DNA of 64,000 nt from Glossina fuscipes (GCF_014805625.2 NW_023998490.1:1903477-1967476); one strand, 5' to 3'. Positions 1-12,427 are shown, counted from the first letter of the stretch. The notes: a model not told the origin generated them from the letters alone. Numbers and translations are program-made.

Positions 1-1264
1 TGTACAGATCGGCTTTGTTGCCTTTCTGAATGTAGAAAATTCTTCATTAATTTGTATGTTCACATCGTCACTTATTTTAACTTATGGAATTGATTCTTGT
101 TTGTGGTGGTTCCCGCGCTAGCAATTATCCGGATGATACGATACACACAACTATTTAAAAACGTTACCCCGTCAGCTGAAGGCGGTTACTGTTATATCCG
201 TTTTATGTGTACTTTTTATACTTATTGAATTCTTTTTCAAAATGATTTATACACTTCGTTTTTGGAACATGTTTATTCGAATTATACCATACTCTAATTT
301 CATAATATGCATCTGTGCAAAAGTATAGGCATGTTTTTTCGGAGAGAAATTACACACTAATCAAAATACATGTAAAATTCAATATCGATACGGGCAAGCC
401 TAACTTGGAGTGACCAATCTTAAAATCCAAATATGAACCTCCTTTTGATAGCCACTGATGAGATTTAAAAATGGGCCCGTGTCAACGAAATTTTCAAGAG
501 TTATGGAAAAGTTCGTTGAAAAAATTCGGCTAATCGGATAACAAGCACGTCCGAAATAAAACAAAAAACTGAAACTTACTGTGCTTGGCAGACCTCCTAC
601 ATATATAAAAGTATTTTGTATTTAAGAGATGAAATGGACTTGACTTTCATATGTAGCTTTTGGATAATACCAAGGATTGATTGTCAACGATGATCTTTTC
701 TCTTCTATTTATCAGAAATCGCAAATTTACCTAAAAACAGGTCTTACAATTGCCCAATCCCAACCAAATAAGATCAACCTGTAACTTGTAGCTTATGTTG
801 TACAAGCGGCAGACAACTCTCAACTAAGAAGTTAATTAATTAAATAATTTTATCAACTCTAGAAGAAACAACCAAATGATGAACCAACGTTTGGCACAAC
901 TTATTTCTATCAAAAGGATTATCTTCATTCGCTATTTTTGTCGACTTGCCATAAGAAGTTAGAAGTTAGGAATTCAATGTTAAAAAATGATTGCAACTTG
1001 CCTACGTCCACGTCCACCATAAATGAGGAACTGAAACAACCCCGAAAAAAACGATAATTTGTCATTTTTTTTTGGTCTATAAGTTTCGATCCTTCGAAGA
1101 TATTTCGGGACACACATTTCTTCACAATTTTTGTTTTCACTTAGTTTTGAATTTTTCTATACACATCAAAAATATGATTTCTAAGTTTATTTCGAAAAGA
1201 AGAAGTCTTGTTGGGATAATCTACTAAACCATTAGAATCACAGAAAATATTTTACAAAAATTTC
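1..1264. other. AT-rich stretch without recognisable gene
   Basis: No convincing reading frame, RNA gene or repeat was found. The short open frames on the minus strand here are low in coding character. Confidence 0.5.
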
Positions 1265-1760
<496 letters not shown>

Positions 1761-1902
1761 CTAAGTGTCCGTTTCCCTTGTTAGGACTAATGTCAGTTGT
1801 ACTATGCGTAGTATGAGCACTGAAGGGATTTGCGATAATTTAACATTTGATTATGAGCCAGCCCGAATAAATATAGCAGATCAGATTTGGGTTTTGTTCT
1901 CA

Positions 1903-2576
<674 letters not shown>

Positions 2577-3119
2577 ATTAATCGCAGTCTTTAATAATAT
2601 TGCAAAAAAAATAGGTCGAATTGAATAAGACCTGTTTGTCTCCTAATAAAGCACCGATTTTAATATTTTTGCTAGGAATTCACGAAATTGTTCCTATGGA
2701 CCACGCAATTAAGGAATTCAATGACGTCTGCAAGCTAAGAATTTTCATTACGCATAAAAAAAAAATTCGCTAACAGCTCCTATTACTTGTAATACGTGTA
2801 GAATTAAATTTTATCTCATACGTTTACACTCTTCACTATTACCCAATGAACAACTAATGTATTCCATCGTCAGCACCGGGCTACCGCAAAGTAACTTTGT
2901 CAACTAATATAGCTGAAAGGAATTGCATAAATATTTTATATCTGGGACGGTTATAGAACTTTCAATGCAAGTGAAAATATAAAAATATGATTGATATAAG
3001 ATGAATAAAATAAATATATTTGTAAATAAACCATGTTTGCGTATAAAACAGTGTTTAGAGCAAATCATTTTTATAATAAAACAAATAAAAATATTGTAGC
3101 GGTGGTAGCCTAGACCATC

Positions 3120-3352
3120 CTGACGTTATCCGAATTTTGAAAATAAGGTGTTAAGGTGTGATCGAAATAGTTTGACTCCAATGCCGCGGCCTGTAGGTTG
3201 AACACGAGACAACGACAACAGGCAGACAGACAGACAAGCTTAGATCGGAATAATAGAAGGTGGGTCTATATAAAGTCGTTTTAATTGTTGCTTACATCCA
3301 TACAATCTTAATATATCCTTGTATCGCACATGGTGTAGAGTATATAAAAATA
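3120..3352 (+). repeat. Dispersed repeat copy (CAGACAGACAAGC core)
   Basis: Contains CAGACAGACAGACAAGCTTA, then ATCGG, an AATAGAAGGTGGGTCTATA segment and a terminal GGTGTAGAGTATATAAAA. The same ordered blocks recur, diverged, near 45.7, 47.9, 48.5 and 49.2 kb. This is a transposable-element relic of unknown class. Confidence 0.5.
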
Positions 3353-3599
3353 GTAACTTTAAATGGTGAATGAAATCCATAGATCGTAATGAAAGTTAGT
3401 CAATGGATGCAGCTAAGTCTTTCTCTAATACCGTGGTCAAAAGTTTCACATTAACTTATGCTTAAACGATGTGAATTTATAAATTAATTTATGAAACCAA
3501 TTTATGCCGCTTGGCTGCTACAAATATCCCGTAATACGCATTTTCTATTCACCTCATAGCCAAGTATATTTAAAAAAAAAAAATTTAATCAAATTCAAA

Positions 3600-3853
3600 C
3601 GAATAATTAGTTTTCTGCTTGTGCAAAAACGGGAAAAATCGACCATGCTCTGAATATAACGGAAAAGCATTACATGTTTCCAAACCACTATTTCGCGAAA
3701 GTATGTCATATGAGTAGGCGGTGGTAAAGGTATAGCTGCCGGCTTTTCCATTATCTGTTGTTCAACCAATTTTTGTATTTTAAGTGCACGTACCGGTACT
3801 ACGAAAATTTCCTCAAGTTTCGATTTTTTATATTTAAATATTGTCAATTTCAA
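3600..3853 (-). CDS. Weak coding-like segment with proline run
   Basis: Minus-strand frame containing a KPAAIPLPPPTHM-like stretch. Its composition differs from the surrounding AT-rich DNA, but no domain or splice context fixes it as an exon. It may belong with the frame at 4087-4417, which also has a proline run. Listed as a possible exon or fragment only. Confidence 0.18.
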
Positions 3854-4086
3854 GTTGGGAGTCCAAAGATTATATTGCAGAAATAGTTAATTTTTACGAT
3901 TTCTTCAACGTTTTTTCCCAAAAACATTTGACAGGCAGCAGAAAAATAAAACCAGATGGAAAATTAGCGTAACAAGGAAAAGCTGCAGCTAAAGATAGCA
4001 ATCACAAGAGAAACTTTGTAGGCAAATCAACGATTGGCGATAGGTACGACGAGATATACTTGTGATCAAAGAAGTTAATACAAACC

Positions 4087-4417
4087 TGACTGTTCGATGC
4101 GTTGTCCCCTTTCTTGGCTGCTTTCAAATCGTGTTGTAAGCTGTTAAGAGGGCTTCCAGAAACCACTGTTTCTAATTTAATTTCCAAATGCAATGATATC
4201 ATTCGTTGCTACAAGTGATTGGCGCTTTTTGTGCCGAAGGTGTTAGCGGCGGCGGAGGTGGCGTTGTCATCCTAACATCTTGATCTTTAGTTAAGTTCAT
4301 ACCGAGAGGCAATCTAGAACTAACTTCGGACATCTCTGTTTTTTCGGACTTATCAAATTTCTCCATATCATCACCATCGTAACTAAACATCGCGCCTACA
4401 CCATTTTCTATCATCAC
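4087..4417 (-). CDS. Unidentified acidic/proline-rich open frames, frame-shifted
   Basis: Two overlapping minus-strand frames lie end to end. The first (4417-4199) is acidic with a run of five prolines and ends in a stop. The second, opening at 4202 in another frame, continues with coding-like sequence and ends at a good donor (CAG|GTTTGT) at 4087/4086. A single frameshift near 4200 would join them, so this is best read as an exon, perhaps broken, of an unrecognised gene. No catalytic motif or known domain is visible. Confidence 0.28.
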
Positions 4418-4700
4418 CTCTAGATGTATAGTGTTTTGGAATATACACGAACTAAACTTATTTTAATTTTACAAGTTAGACTAAAATTAGACCGCCATAA
4501 TTTTTATTATCAAATTAAACAAAGCCGTCGCTAAGTTCCCTATTGATAGGCAAAGCACAGAATCGCTTGTAATAAATAAATGGTTAAATCCCCAATTTAA
4601 CAACTTAAATGGTAACGCCATTCATTCTGTTAAATGTTCAAAAAGTAATCCTGGCACAATCAATTCTATGTTTGCGTTGCTAACGCTCCGTTGTCATAAC

Positions 4701-4824
4701 TAGCATAGAGTATTACGTTCGCTCTGTAAATAGCATAGAGTATTACGTTCTTTCTGTAAATTAGCATAGAGTATTACGTTCGCTCTGTAAATAGCATAGA
4801 GCATTGCGTTCGTCCTGTAAATTA
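4701..4824. repeat. Tandem repeat, four units of 30-31 bp
   Basis: Units start at 4701, 4731, 4762 and 4792, each beginning TAGCATAGAG and containing TATTACGTTC and CTGTAAA. The fourth unit has drifted. The array lies about 60 bp before the assembly gap. Confidence 0.85.
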
Positions 4825-4879
4825 GCAGAAAATTTAGCTACTGTTTTGTTTAATTTGATAATTAAAAAAAAATTATGGC

Positions 4880-4979
4880 NNNNNNNNNNNNNNNNNNNNN
4901 NNNNNNNNNNNNNNNNNNNNNNNNNNNNNNNNNNNNNNNNNNNNNNNNNNNNNNNNNNNNNNNNNNNNNNNNNNNNNNN
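4880..4979. other. Assembly gap of 100 Ns
   Basis: Exactly 100 undetermined bases, the usual placeholder for a gap of unknown size. It is flanked by a short tandem array and by the 3' end of a SINE, so collapsed repeats are the likely cause. Confidence 0.98.
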
Positions 4980-4980
4980 T

Positions 4981-5030
4981 GTAAAATTATTATTATTATT
5001 ATAAATTTAGCCAGAGAATAAATTCTAAGA
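4981..5030 (-). mobile_element. 3' end of a tRNA-like SINE
   Basis: The sequence after the gap matches the 3' end of the SINE copies at 23.1 and 61.5 kb: an (ATT)n tail, AAATTTAGCCAGAGAATAAA, then TTCTAAG. The rest of the copy is lost, either in the gap or by truncation. Confidence 0.7.
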
Positions 5031-7073
5031 TTGCGGTCCAACTCTGTTAAATAGCAATTTAACAGACATAACGCTTTTTTAATGTTTGTACCGTGTCTCT
5101 ACGAAATATCCGAAGCAAGAAATCCGAGCCTGCTGCACAGAATGTTACATTTGTCAGTATAATCATAAGTGAAGTATCGGGTGTAAAACACAAATCAATA
5201 TCATTGGTTTATTGTTTATTCTCCTTGACACAATTTTTATTTATCTAATGCAAAATGATTTATGTTTTTAAAAACCCTAATTTGCATTGTTTTGATTTTT
5301 CACGCAAAAAAAAGTTATTCGAATTTAACCAGCAATCAGCTGTTACAATTTACAGGATGTTCCCTTTAAAGATCTTATCGAGGACTGATCATAATTTATG
5401 CAAGTATGCTTATGATAGGTTTATAGAGGGTATTAGTGTGGTTATGACAGGTTTGTAGAGGGTATTAGCAAATTCAAATTAAAAGCAATTAGCAAGACAT
5501 CTAATAAGGAATCCAATATAAGCATTGAAATTAAACGAAAGTCAAACTTATTGAATAAAATTTTCAAATAAATCTATTAAATAAAATTGTAGTTATCGAA
5601 AATTTAATAATAATTTATAGTTATCAAATATTTAAAGTGTAAAAAATTTTTAGTGTTTTTTTCTCTGTTGAAGTGGGAAACATCCCGTCAAATATATTTT
5701 ACTCTATTAAATGTTAAATTAATATCGACGGTATAATGTGCTACTAGAAATAAATTAGTTAAAATTGAAAATAAAGATGTTTAATTTGTATTGATTTACT
5801 CATTAAAGTAATAAGTAATAAGTAATTTATTCATAAAATTGTAGTAAAAATTGTAGAATAATTACAAAGTTAATTAACTGATAAAGTGTTTTCTATTATG
5901 AAAGTTGACAAATTTTAAGCTCATTTATTTGTTAAATATATTAAATAGTCTTTAAAAAATTCGGGAATGAATTATAACCTTGTTAAGCCAAACTTCGTTC
6001 AAATAATTTCAAAAAAATTTCTTCTATAACAAGTGAAACCTTGGTGAACGCGGAACGCGTTCCACCATTAAATAAATGCAGGGTGTAAACGGTACATGTT
6101 CTTGAATTTCAAAACCTATTGGACATTTGTGGAATACCAGTAAATATTTACGTCAAACCTTATATCGTAAATTTCAGCTTCATCTTTATAGAACACGCAC
6201 CTATAGATGAATAATAAGTCATCAGAGGCGGCACACAGACGTCTAGTAAAAATAAGGTTGTATCATTCTATATATCTAACTGAAATATTACTTACGAAGA
6301 TGTATTTGTTTATGCAAACTTTACAAATATAAAAAATTTTTATGGCACCAATAATACGTTTTATATGCCCATTAATTGTAATAATAAAACTTATTCCTTG
6401 TGTTTTGATGGAGCACAACGTTTGATGATTATATCGTTGGCGTGCTGACAATTTATTTACGGGAAAATTCCCTATGAATCTTTCCCAAGTGGGACCAATT
6501 TGGAGTTGTAGAATATTTCCTAAACTGCTCGGCTTCAGAACGCCAAGTCAATCTGCTTCTTTATGAAATGCCAATCGAGATCGGCGTGAAGCAGTCCCTA
6601 TCTATGATATTAGGCGGATGGAGCGCCTTTGAGCTTTTAGCGGATTAATACGCTTGTTGAATTGCTTTTAGACAATTGACTTTATTCAATTCTTACCGGG
6701 CTATATTTATACACAATTTACTACACTAAATTATGCTAACATCATCAAAATGATAATTGGTTTAAATGGAGCGCCTGGCATCGTATTGCATTACGAAATG
6801 CTATACTCGGTGAAGTTGTAAAGAAGCGTTTTGCTTCCGTCCAAATACTGGCCAAAAACAGTCGGTCTGGGTTGTCCATCCGCACTAGAGAGGGAATATC
6901 CCTTAAAGATCTCCTCTCTCTACGGCAGCACAGATCAGCCGTCTCCCGCACGCACAATGCAAGCCAATGTTTATAAGACCACGTAAGAAGAGAAACTACA
7001 TATGTCACTTACTAAATACTATAGCCTCAGAGAATGTACCTAGCTAGGAAATGTATACAAATGTGCGAATCGC

Positions 7074-7250
7074 ACACAAATGTACAAACTTCGTAGAATA
7101 TAGGAATCAAATGCATGAACTCTCTAAAATGTACACAAATTTACAAACTCTGTAGAATATATGAATCCAATGTAAAAACCCCCTAAAAGGAACACAAATG
7201 TACAAACGTTGTAAAATAGATAAACCGTACAAAACATCCAAATGTATAAA
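7074..7250. repeat. Tandem repeat, period 59 bp, about three units
   Basis: ACACAAAT blocks begin at 7074, 7133 and 7192, exactly 59 bp apart. Each is followed by a TACAAAC block and a TGTAGAATAT-like block. The third unit is more diverged, and a partial unit may precede the first. Confidence 0.7.
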
Positions 7251-8311
7251 CACACATAAAAGAAAGATGTATGCTTTGACACCCACCACGTGTTCGTCTC
7301 TTTTTAGCAACCCGCCATACCAAAATGAAAGTCTAATAACAAGTGTTCGAATAAGCTACAGTAAAATTTCAATGGAAAGTCAAAATTTGCTTGAACATTA
7401 TAATCTCCTCGTAAATAAATAAAGAGAAAATAAGAACAAACCCGAAGGTCCATGTAATTTTCATTCTATAAATATTCTTGGAAAGAGTCCTGGATTGGCT
7501 GAGTATACCCTGCCCAAGAAGACTCGTGACAAAATGCAACATAATTTTTATTTTTCTTTTAGCAAAAGAATTATGCTGAATTTGTATAATTCTATCGCAC
7601 TTCAAAGTGGATGCATATAACGGTATGCGATCACACTACAATATACTTGTATTGGGAAAGTCACCTCTTTTACTCGACTCTTTCAGTCAAGTTTGTATCA
7701 TTATAAGCCCGTGAAACATCAACAATCCATTAGAAATCGAATAATTCCCGTCAATGGCATGTTGCAGAGAAAATAGTTTGCCAATGTCACATTTATTCAC
7801 TTATAAACTGATGTTGCAATCTCAATTCCCAATGGTGCAAATGGTGGTTACAGTTCCAATTCAACGTAATAGTCTTCGGCTTTTTGTGAAATGAACAGTG
7901 GAATTTTATTTTAAAAAAAGTACATTAAATAAAAGTTCAGTTTCCTCAATTCCAATTGTTTGTTTAAATGGTAAAAATTACGAAAATACACTCACGTTTA
8001 GGTTGAAGACATCAAAAAAATGTTGTAAATATATTCCAACAAATTCAGCAACAAAATGTCACGTTATTATTCTCGATTTTTTTTAGCAAAATTGAAGAGT
8101 TTCGTAAACATCTCTTCTTTTGTCTCTTTTTTAATTTTATTTTACAGAAATGCAATTTCTTTTCCTACTTTTCAAGTAAATTATTCCTCTTCAAACTTCA
8201 CGCACTTTCACTCGTCAATTCGTAAGGAAGTCCTTTGACTTGATGAAAAAACCGTCAGTTAATTTTTTTTGGATACGATAGCCGAGTGCCGAAAATACCA
8301 CTATTGTTGTG

Positions 8312-8465
8312 GAACTCGGTAGGTTGTAGAACTTGGGAGGTGGTGGATGTCGGGAGGTCATAGAACTTGGGAGGTTGTGGAATTCGGGAGGTTGCCGAAC
8401 TCGGGAGGTTGTAGAGCTTGGGAGATTGTAGAACTTGGGAGGATTGTAGAACTTGGAGGGATGTG
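8312..8465. repeat. Minisatellite, nine units of 17 bp
   Basis: Nine successive units of GAACTTGGGAGGTTGTA with substitutions; one unit has 18 bp. The plus strand is G-rich with frequent GGGAGG, giving a sharp GC island in AT-rich DNA. Confidence 0.9.
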
Positions 8466-10342
8466 GTAGCACCAGTTAAAGGGTACGACAGAGTCGTTAA
8501 ACTACGTTAAGGTTGTGTTTATTGTATATATAAATTCTATTGAATTCAAGAGCAAGTCTGCATTTGGTGGCAGTTCTATTAAATTGAAAAAATTTTAAAC
8601 CGTTCTCCCAAATATGCTGCCTACATTATTAGGCCTTACATTATCTTGCTCAAGATAAGTTCCAAGTGGAGCAACAATACACATACACTTGGAGGGAGAA
8701 GTATGCTAAAAACGATATAAGAGTATGCGACAGGAAAAGTACGTTATGAACGACGCAAGAGTATACGCCAAGAAAACTCTTTTAAAAACGGGAACGCTAT
8801 TAAGATCACTGCACGGCTTTTCAATTCGACGCTTCGAGAGTAATAAGCGATAGTTTAGCAATTATTGATGGCTTAACGAACTATCGTTTAATTCATCTGT
8901 TTAAAGTCTTAGAATTCAAGTCCTACTTATAGCGGGAAAGATATTCCAATTAAAGTAATCGCAATTTTGAAATTCAGAACTGATCAATTAGAAATCTTTT
9001 ATTAATTATTTTCATCTTATTGCAAACTCGAAGAAAACTGAAATTATATGGAAAGACCTCAATAATCTCAGTACAAAAGTTAGTGTTAAAGAGAATCTTC
9101 CTACCTTCCAGGATTTAAAAAAGTGCACGTAAGTGCTTGATTAGACCGAGAGCATTGTGCGAACTAATTTCCATCGCTTGAAGAATTAAATTCAGAGGAG
9201 CGAGAAATGCATACAAAATATTGCTTATCAAGTCAAGCTAGTTATTTTGTCTATAATTCAATAATCGAGACATGTTTTACTGGCTTTAGAAGAAAAAAGC
9301 CATAACTAGCTTGATTATGCCACATCAACCGAAAGAGATATCGAGCTGGCAGGGATCTGGTAAAATCCCTCCACCGGTTAAAAAGTCGGTTTTTCGCGTT
9401 TTCTTTGGCTTATGGGCGCAAGGATTGAGCGCCTCAAAAACTCTTGTTATAATTTTGTTTATTCCACCAACTACAAAGAGTCAGCTTGCATTTTTCAATA
9501 TTCATTGTTGAGATTCGTGCTAATATGGACAATGGATTAGAGGGGGGCTTACACCAATTATTTTTACGTTTTAGAACCCTTAAGACTGTTTCGAAAACAT
9601 TAAATTGTCCTTCTGATATCTTTAGACTAGAAATTCTTAGACTAAGGAAAGATTGTTTCTCTTTTTCCAAATCGTCCCAACTTTCCAATACAAGTTCCCA
9701 ATTTTCTCAACCATTTATTTTATCTTTAAACTTTCTACTATTTTAACAAGAGGCCAAATTTTTCAGTACTTTTTCATTCCCAACGTTTTTTTTTGAATAA
9801 CTTTTGTTCATCTGAAAGTAACCGAATAAATTTTCCTTCAAATTCGGCTTTGATGCCTTGAAATCATAAATTAGAAAGAAATATGTCGAAATTATTTCAA
9901 TAAATCAATCTATATGGAACGTCACAGCTTGTCGCTTATACTTTAACGTCGAAATTGCGAAAAAAGGTAGTGAAAGCCAAATGTGTCATACATGATTCAA
10001 ATGGTAATTAATTCAAGTATCCAGTAATATTTCGCAAAAATATATCGTAAAATAACGTTTTTATAACATTTATACCGTATTAAAAGCGGTTTATGGAAAA
10101 CATATGTCTTTGTTTACATTTCAAATTAGATGGCAAAGTACATTTTACTTTTTATAGATTTAACATACATACATAATTTATTCTGATAAACCGATTTAAT
10201 TCCTATTTGCTTCGTGTTCAAAACTACAAAAAAAATAAAAATAAAAAAAGACATAGTCATTGTTTCGATAGATTTATATGAGAATTTCCATCTTAACTCA
10301 ACATAAAAAGAAAAAGAAAAACATTAGAATAAAGTGAAGGTT

Positions 10343-10378
10343 ATGACTTCCATACGTTATGACTTCCCATACGTTTAG
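10343..10378 (+). promoter_or_regulatory. Upstream ORF overlapping the Cox19 start
   Basis: An ATG 16 nt before the Cox19 start opens an 11-codon frame that ends at TAG 10376-10378, inside Cox19 and in another frame. It arose from a 16/17-bp tandem duplication (TTATGACTTCCATACG, then TTATGACTTCCCATACG). If translated, it would lower initiation at Cox19. Confidence 0.5.
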
Positions 10379-10634
10379 TCAAACAAAATTCACACCTGTA
10401 CCGCCGGAAAGAGGAAGCTTTCCTTTAGACCACGAAAGCTTGTGCAAAAAATATTACTTACTTTATATGAGTTGCCTAAACCGCAACGAGGATCAAAATT
10501 CCAAGTGCCGACAAGAAGCCAAAGAATATCTTGGCTGCCGTATGGAAAATCAATTAATGGAAGCAACACCTTGGTCGAAATTGGGCTTTGAACAACAAAA
10601 GGAAAAGACTGCTAAATCGACCCAAGAACAATAA
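10359..10634 (+). CDS. Cox19: Cytochrome c oxidase assembly factor COX19
   Basis: A complete 91-residue protein. After a short polar N-terminus comes the family signature RGSFPLDHE, then a CHCH domain. The twin Cys-X9-Cys motifs are visible: CKKYYLLYMSC around residues 30-40 and CRQEAKEYLGC around 51-61. These four cysteines form the disulfide-bonded helical hairpin typical of small proteins imported by the Mia40 route into the mitochondrial intermembrane space. Family members act in copper handling for cytochrome c oxidase assembly. Length is close to the human protein (90 residues). The start is the second of two nearby ATGs; the first opens an out-of-frame upstream ORF. Its stop lies only 10 nt before the Ppcdc start, so the pair is probably transcribed together. 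Confidence 0.9.
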   Translation: MTSHTFSQTKFTPVPPERGSFPLDHESLCKKYYLLYMSCLNRNEDQNSKCRQEAKEYLGCRMENQLMEATPWSKLGFEQQKEKTAKSTQEQ

Positions 10635-10644
10635 CGTTTCCATA

Positions 10645-11345
10645 ATGAAGTCTACAAAAAATCTAATTATAGCTTGCAGTGGTAGTGTCGCCACCATCAA
10701 ATTGCCAGTTTTAATAGAAAAATTGCAAGATCCTAGCCTGGATTTCAGATTTAATGTAAGTTTTTCATAAAGCGCATATCCGTATCTAATATATATTTTT
10801 TATGCTTATCTCAGATTAAAGTGATTTTGACGGAACATGCGAAACATTTCGTAGATTTTGCTAGCGTGCCGCAGAGTGCAGAATTATTGGATGATGAGAT
10901 GGAATGGAAAGCCTGGAATAAGCGCGGCGATCCAGTAGTGCATATTGAGTTAGGAAAATGGGCCGATGTATTAGTGATTGCACCGCTCAGTGCGAATTCT
11001 TTGGCAAAAATATCAATGGTTTGTAAACTTTGTCATTCAATTCCTTCCTGAAATAGCTTTCTTTTAATATCTTCTTTAATGCCACTTCAGGGTTTATGCG
11101 ATAATCTTCTTATGTGTGTGATACGCGCTTGGGATTTGAAAAAACCGCTTTTATTTTGCCCTGCTATGAATACACGCATGTATGATCATCCAATTACTTC
11201 GGACCAAATTAATAAACTGAAGTCTTGGGGGTACCACGAAATACCAAGTATAGCAAAGACTCTAATATGTGGTGACACTGGCAATGGGGCTATGGCCGAT
11301 GTTGACACTATTATAATAGAAATACTAAACAAACTTCAAAAATAA
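10645..11345 (+). CDS. Ppcdc: Phosphopantothenoylcysteine decarboxylase (three exons)
   Basis: Exons 10645-10755, 10815-11018 and 11091-11345 join in phase 0 to give 189 residues, the usual size. The introns are 59 and 72 nt with GTAAGT and GTTTGT donors and CAG acceptors. The protein begins with a flavin-binding fold (IIACSGSVATIKLP) and keeps the family motifs: a catalytic-type histidine in DPVVHIELGKWADV, the APLSANSLAKI stretch, GLCDNLL, and PAMNTRMYDHP (the PAMN motif). A conserved ICGDTGNGAMA segment near the C-terminus carries the cysteine of the substrate-recognition clamp. The enzyme decarboxylates 4'-phospho-N-pantothenoylcysteine to 4'-phosphopantetheine in coenzyme A synthesis, using FMN. 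It starts 10 nt after the Cox19 stop. Confidence 0.92.
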
Positions 11346-11346
11346 A
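11341..11346 (+). terminator. Poly(A) signal overlapping the Ppcdc stop
   Basis: AATAAA spans the TAA stop codon of Ppcdc. If used, the 3' UTR would be very short. No other canonical AATAAA was noted close downstream. Confidence 0.4.
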
Positions 11347-11610
11347 TAATATAATTTTTTAGTTACAATGCAATTTTCTTTCGAGTTCTTGCTTGAGAGT
11401 CTCTTCTGCATCCTAAAGAGCCAACTTTACCGTGAATTAATCAATTATTTCGAACATTTTAATGCAGTGGCAACGATTACATACATTTTGTAGACGTAAC
11501 AAGAACACTTTTTATACTTTTTATTCGCATTACTATTATAATACAATATACACAAAATGACGCACACATGGCATAGGCGAGTAACATGTTTTCAACGATA
11601 CTAGAAATAA

Positions 11611-12143
11611 TCAGAAACTGCCCACTATTAAGGAACCAATAATTATTATTAAGTTGTAGCGGGAAAATCTCATCATTGAGGCTGTTCGTAATAACCCTTT
11701 GTAGTCGCTCATGCCTGTAAAGCTGAAAACTTAGTCGCATTAAAATTAATCTAAAAGCCACTTTACTCATTATCAAGTGTTCGGGCTGTTTTTGGAGGAC
11801 TGGACGAGCGGAGACATAGACGCGCGTGGATTCTTTTAACTAGTTCTGCGCGCTTTTTAATAGCTGGAACAAGATCCAAAGAGTTCTTATCATTGCTTGT
11901 TACTGTTGCAATAGTAAGCGTGTCCTAGTTAGATTCGCAGTTGACAGAAGTTTCCGTTGAATGACTTCTAATGCAAGGCAATTGCTGTGCTGCACATGAA
12001 TTCTTCAAAGCATAAGTAGCATATGTTTCTTCAGCGTTATCAGTGATAAATTTATTCAATTTGTTCGAAGCATCGGTTGAGTTTGTGGAAGTAATTGTAA
12101 ACAAATGTGGACGCTTATTCTCACAAGTTTGGAATTATTGAGA
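11611..12143 (-). pseudogene. Unidentified gene piece ending in a hydrophobic tail
   Basis: On the minus strand a coding-like frame runs from about 12143 to 11767, Ser/Thr/Asn-rich at first and then basic (KKRAELVKRIHARL), with one in-frame TAG at 11925-11927. A GTAAAG donor at 11766 and a TTTTCAG acceptor ending at 11723 would remove a 44-nt intron. The second exon, 11722-11611, stays in frame and ends in a hydrophobic run (YNLIIIIGSLIVGSF) and a stop. This looks like the 3' end of a gene for a tail-anchored or membrane protein. The in-frame stop and the very short intron make a decayed copy more likely than a working gene. No family was recognised. Confidence 0.35.
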
Positions 12144-12187
12144 ATCATTTTCAGTTGACGGAAAATTTTTATACGCTTATTCTCACA
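12111..12187. repeat. 15-bp direct repeat at the edge of the RpI135 fragment
   Basis: ACGCTTATTCTCACA occurs at 12111-12125 and again at 12173-12187. The second copy ends on the first base of the RpI135 homology. Confidence 0.8.
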
Positions 12188-12381
12188 TGATTATAAATAA
12201 ATCTGCCTATGAACGTGCTTTCGCTCACGGTAGCATCTATAAATCAAAATTTTTTGAATTGAGTGGAACTTGCTATTTTGCTCGTCATCCGCAAATGCCA
12301 GAGCTTCGCGAGCATTTAGATAATGACGCCTTACCTCATCCGGGCAGCAGACTTGAATATGACGGCCCACTTTATTGGTAG
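12187..12381 (+). pseudogene. Fragment of RNA polymerase I second-largest subunit
   Basis: 64 codons closely follow the segment of RpI135/POLR1B around its NKASYERGFAHGS motif: here INKSAYERAFAHGS, then LDNDALPHPGSRLEYDGPLY before a stop. In the whole enzyme this region belongs to the catalytic core of the roughly 1100-residue subunit. The invariant Gly of ERGFAHGS is replaced by Ala. Nothing upstream or downstream continues the protein: before the ATG the frame does not encode the expected DAM residues, and the frame stops right after the homology. It is therefore a short broken piece of a housekeeping gene. Its left edge coincides with a 15-bp direct repeat. Confidence 0.75.
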
Positions 12382-12427
12382 TTAAATTGTTCTTAACATG
12401 AACTCAAAAGTTTATAGTATTTCTTAG

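Larger units (their letters stand above)
5031..10340. other. AT-rich intergenic DNA
   Basis: Apart from the two minisatellites at 7074 and 8312, nothing supportable was found. Short open frames here have no recognisable domains. Confidence 0.5.

Noticed and set aside
8312..8465. Repeat array considered as a CRISPR
   Set aside because: Units are contiguous with no unique spacers, and the host is a eukaryote. The same applies to 4701-4824.
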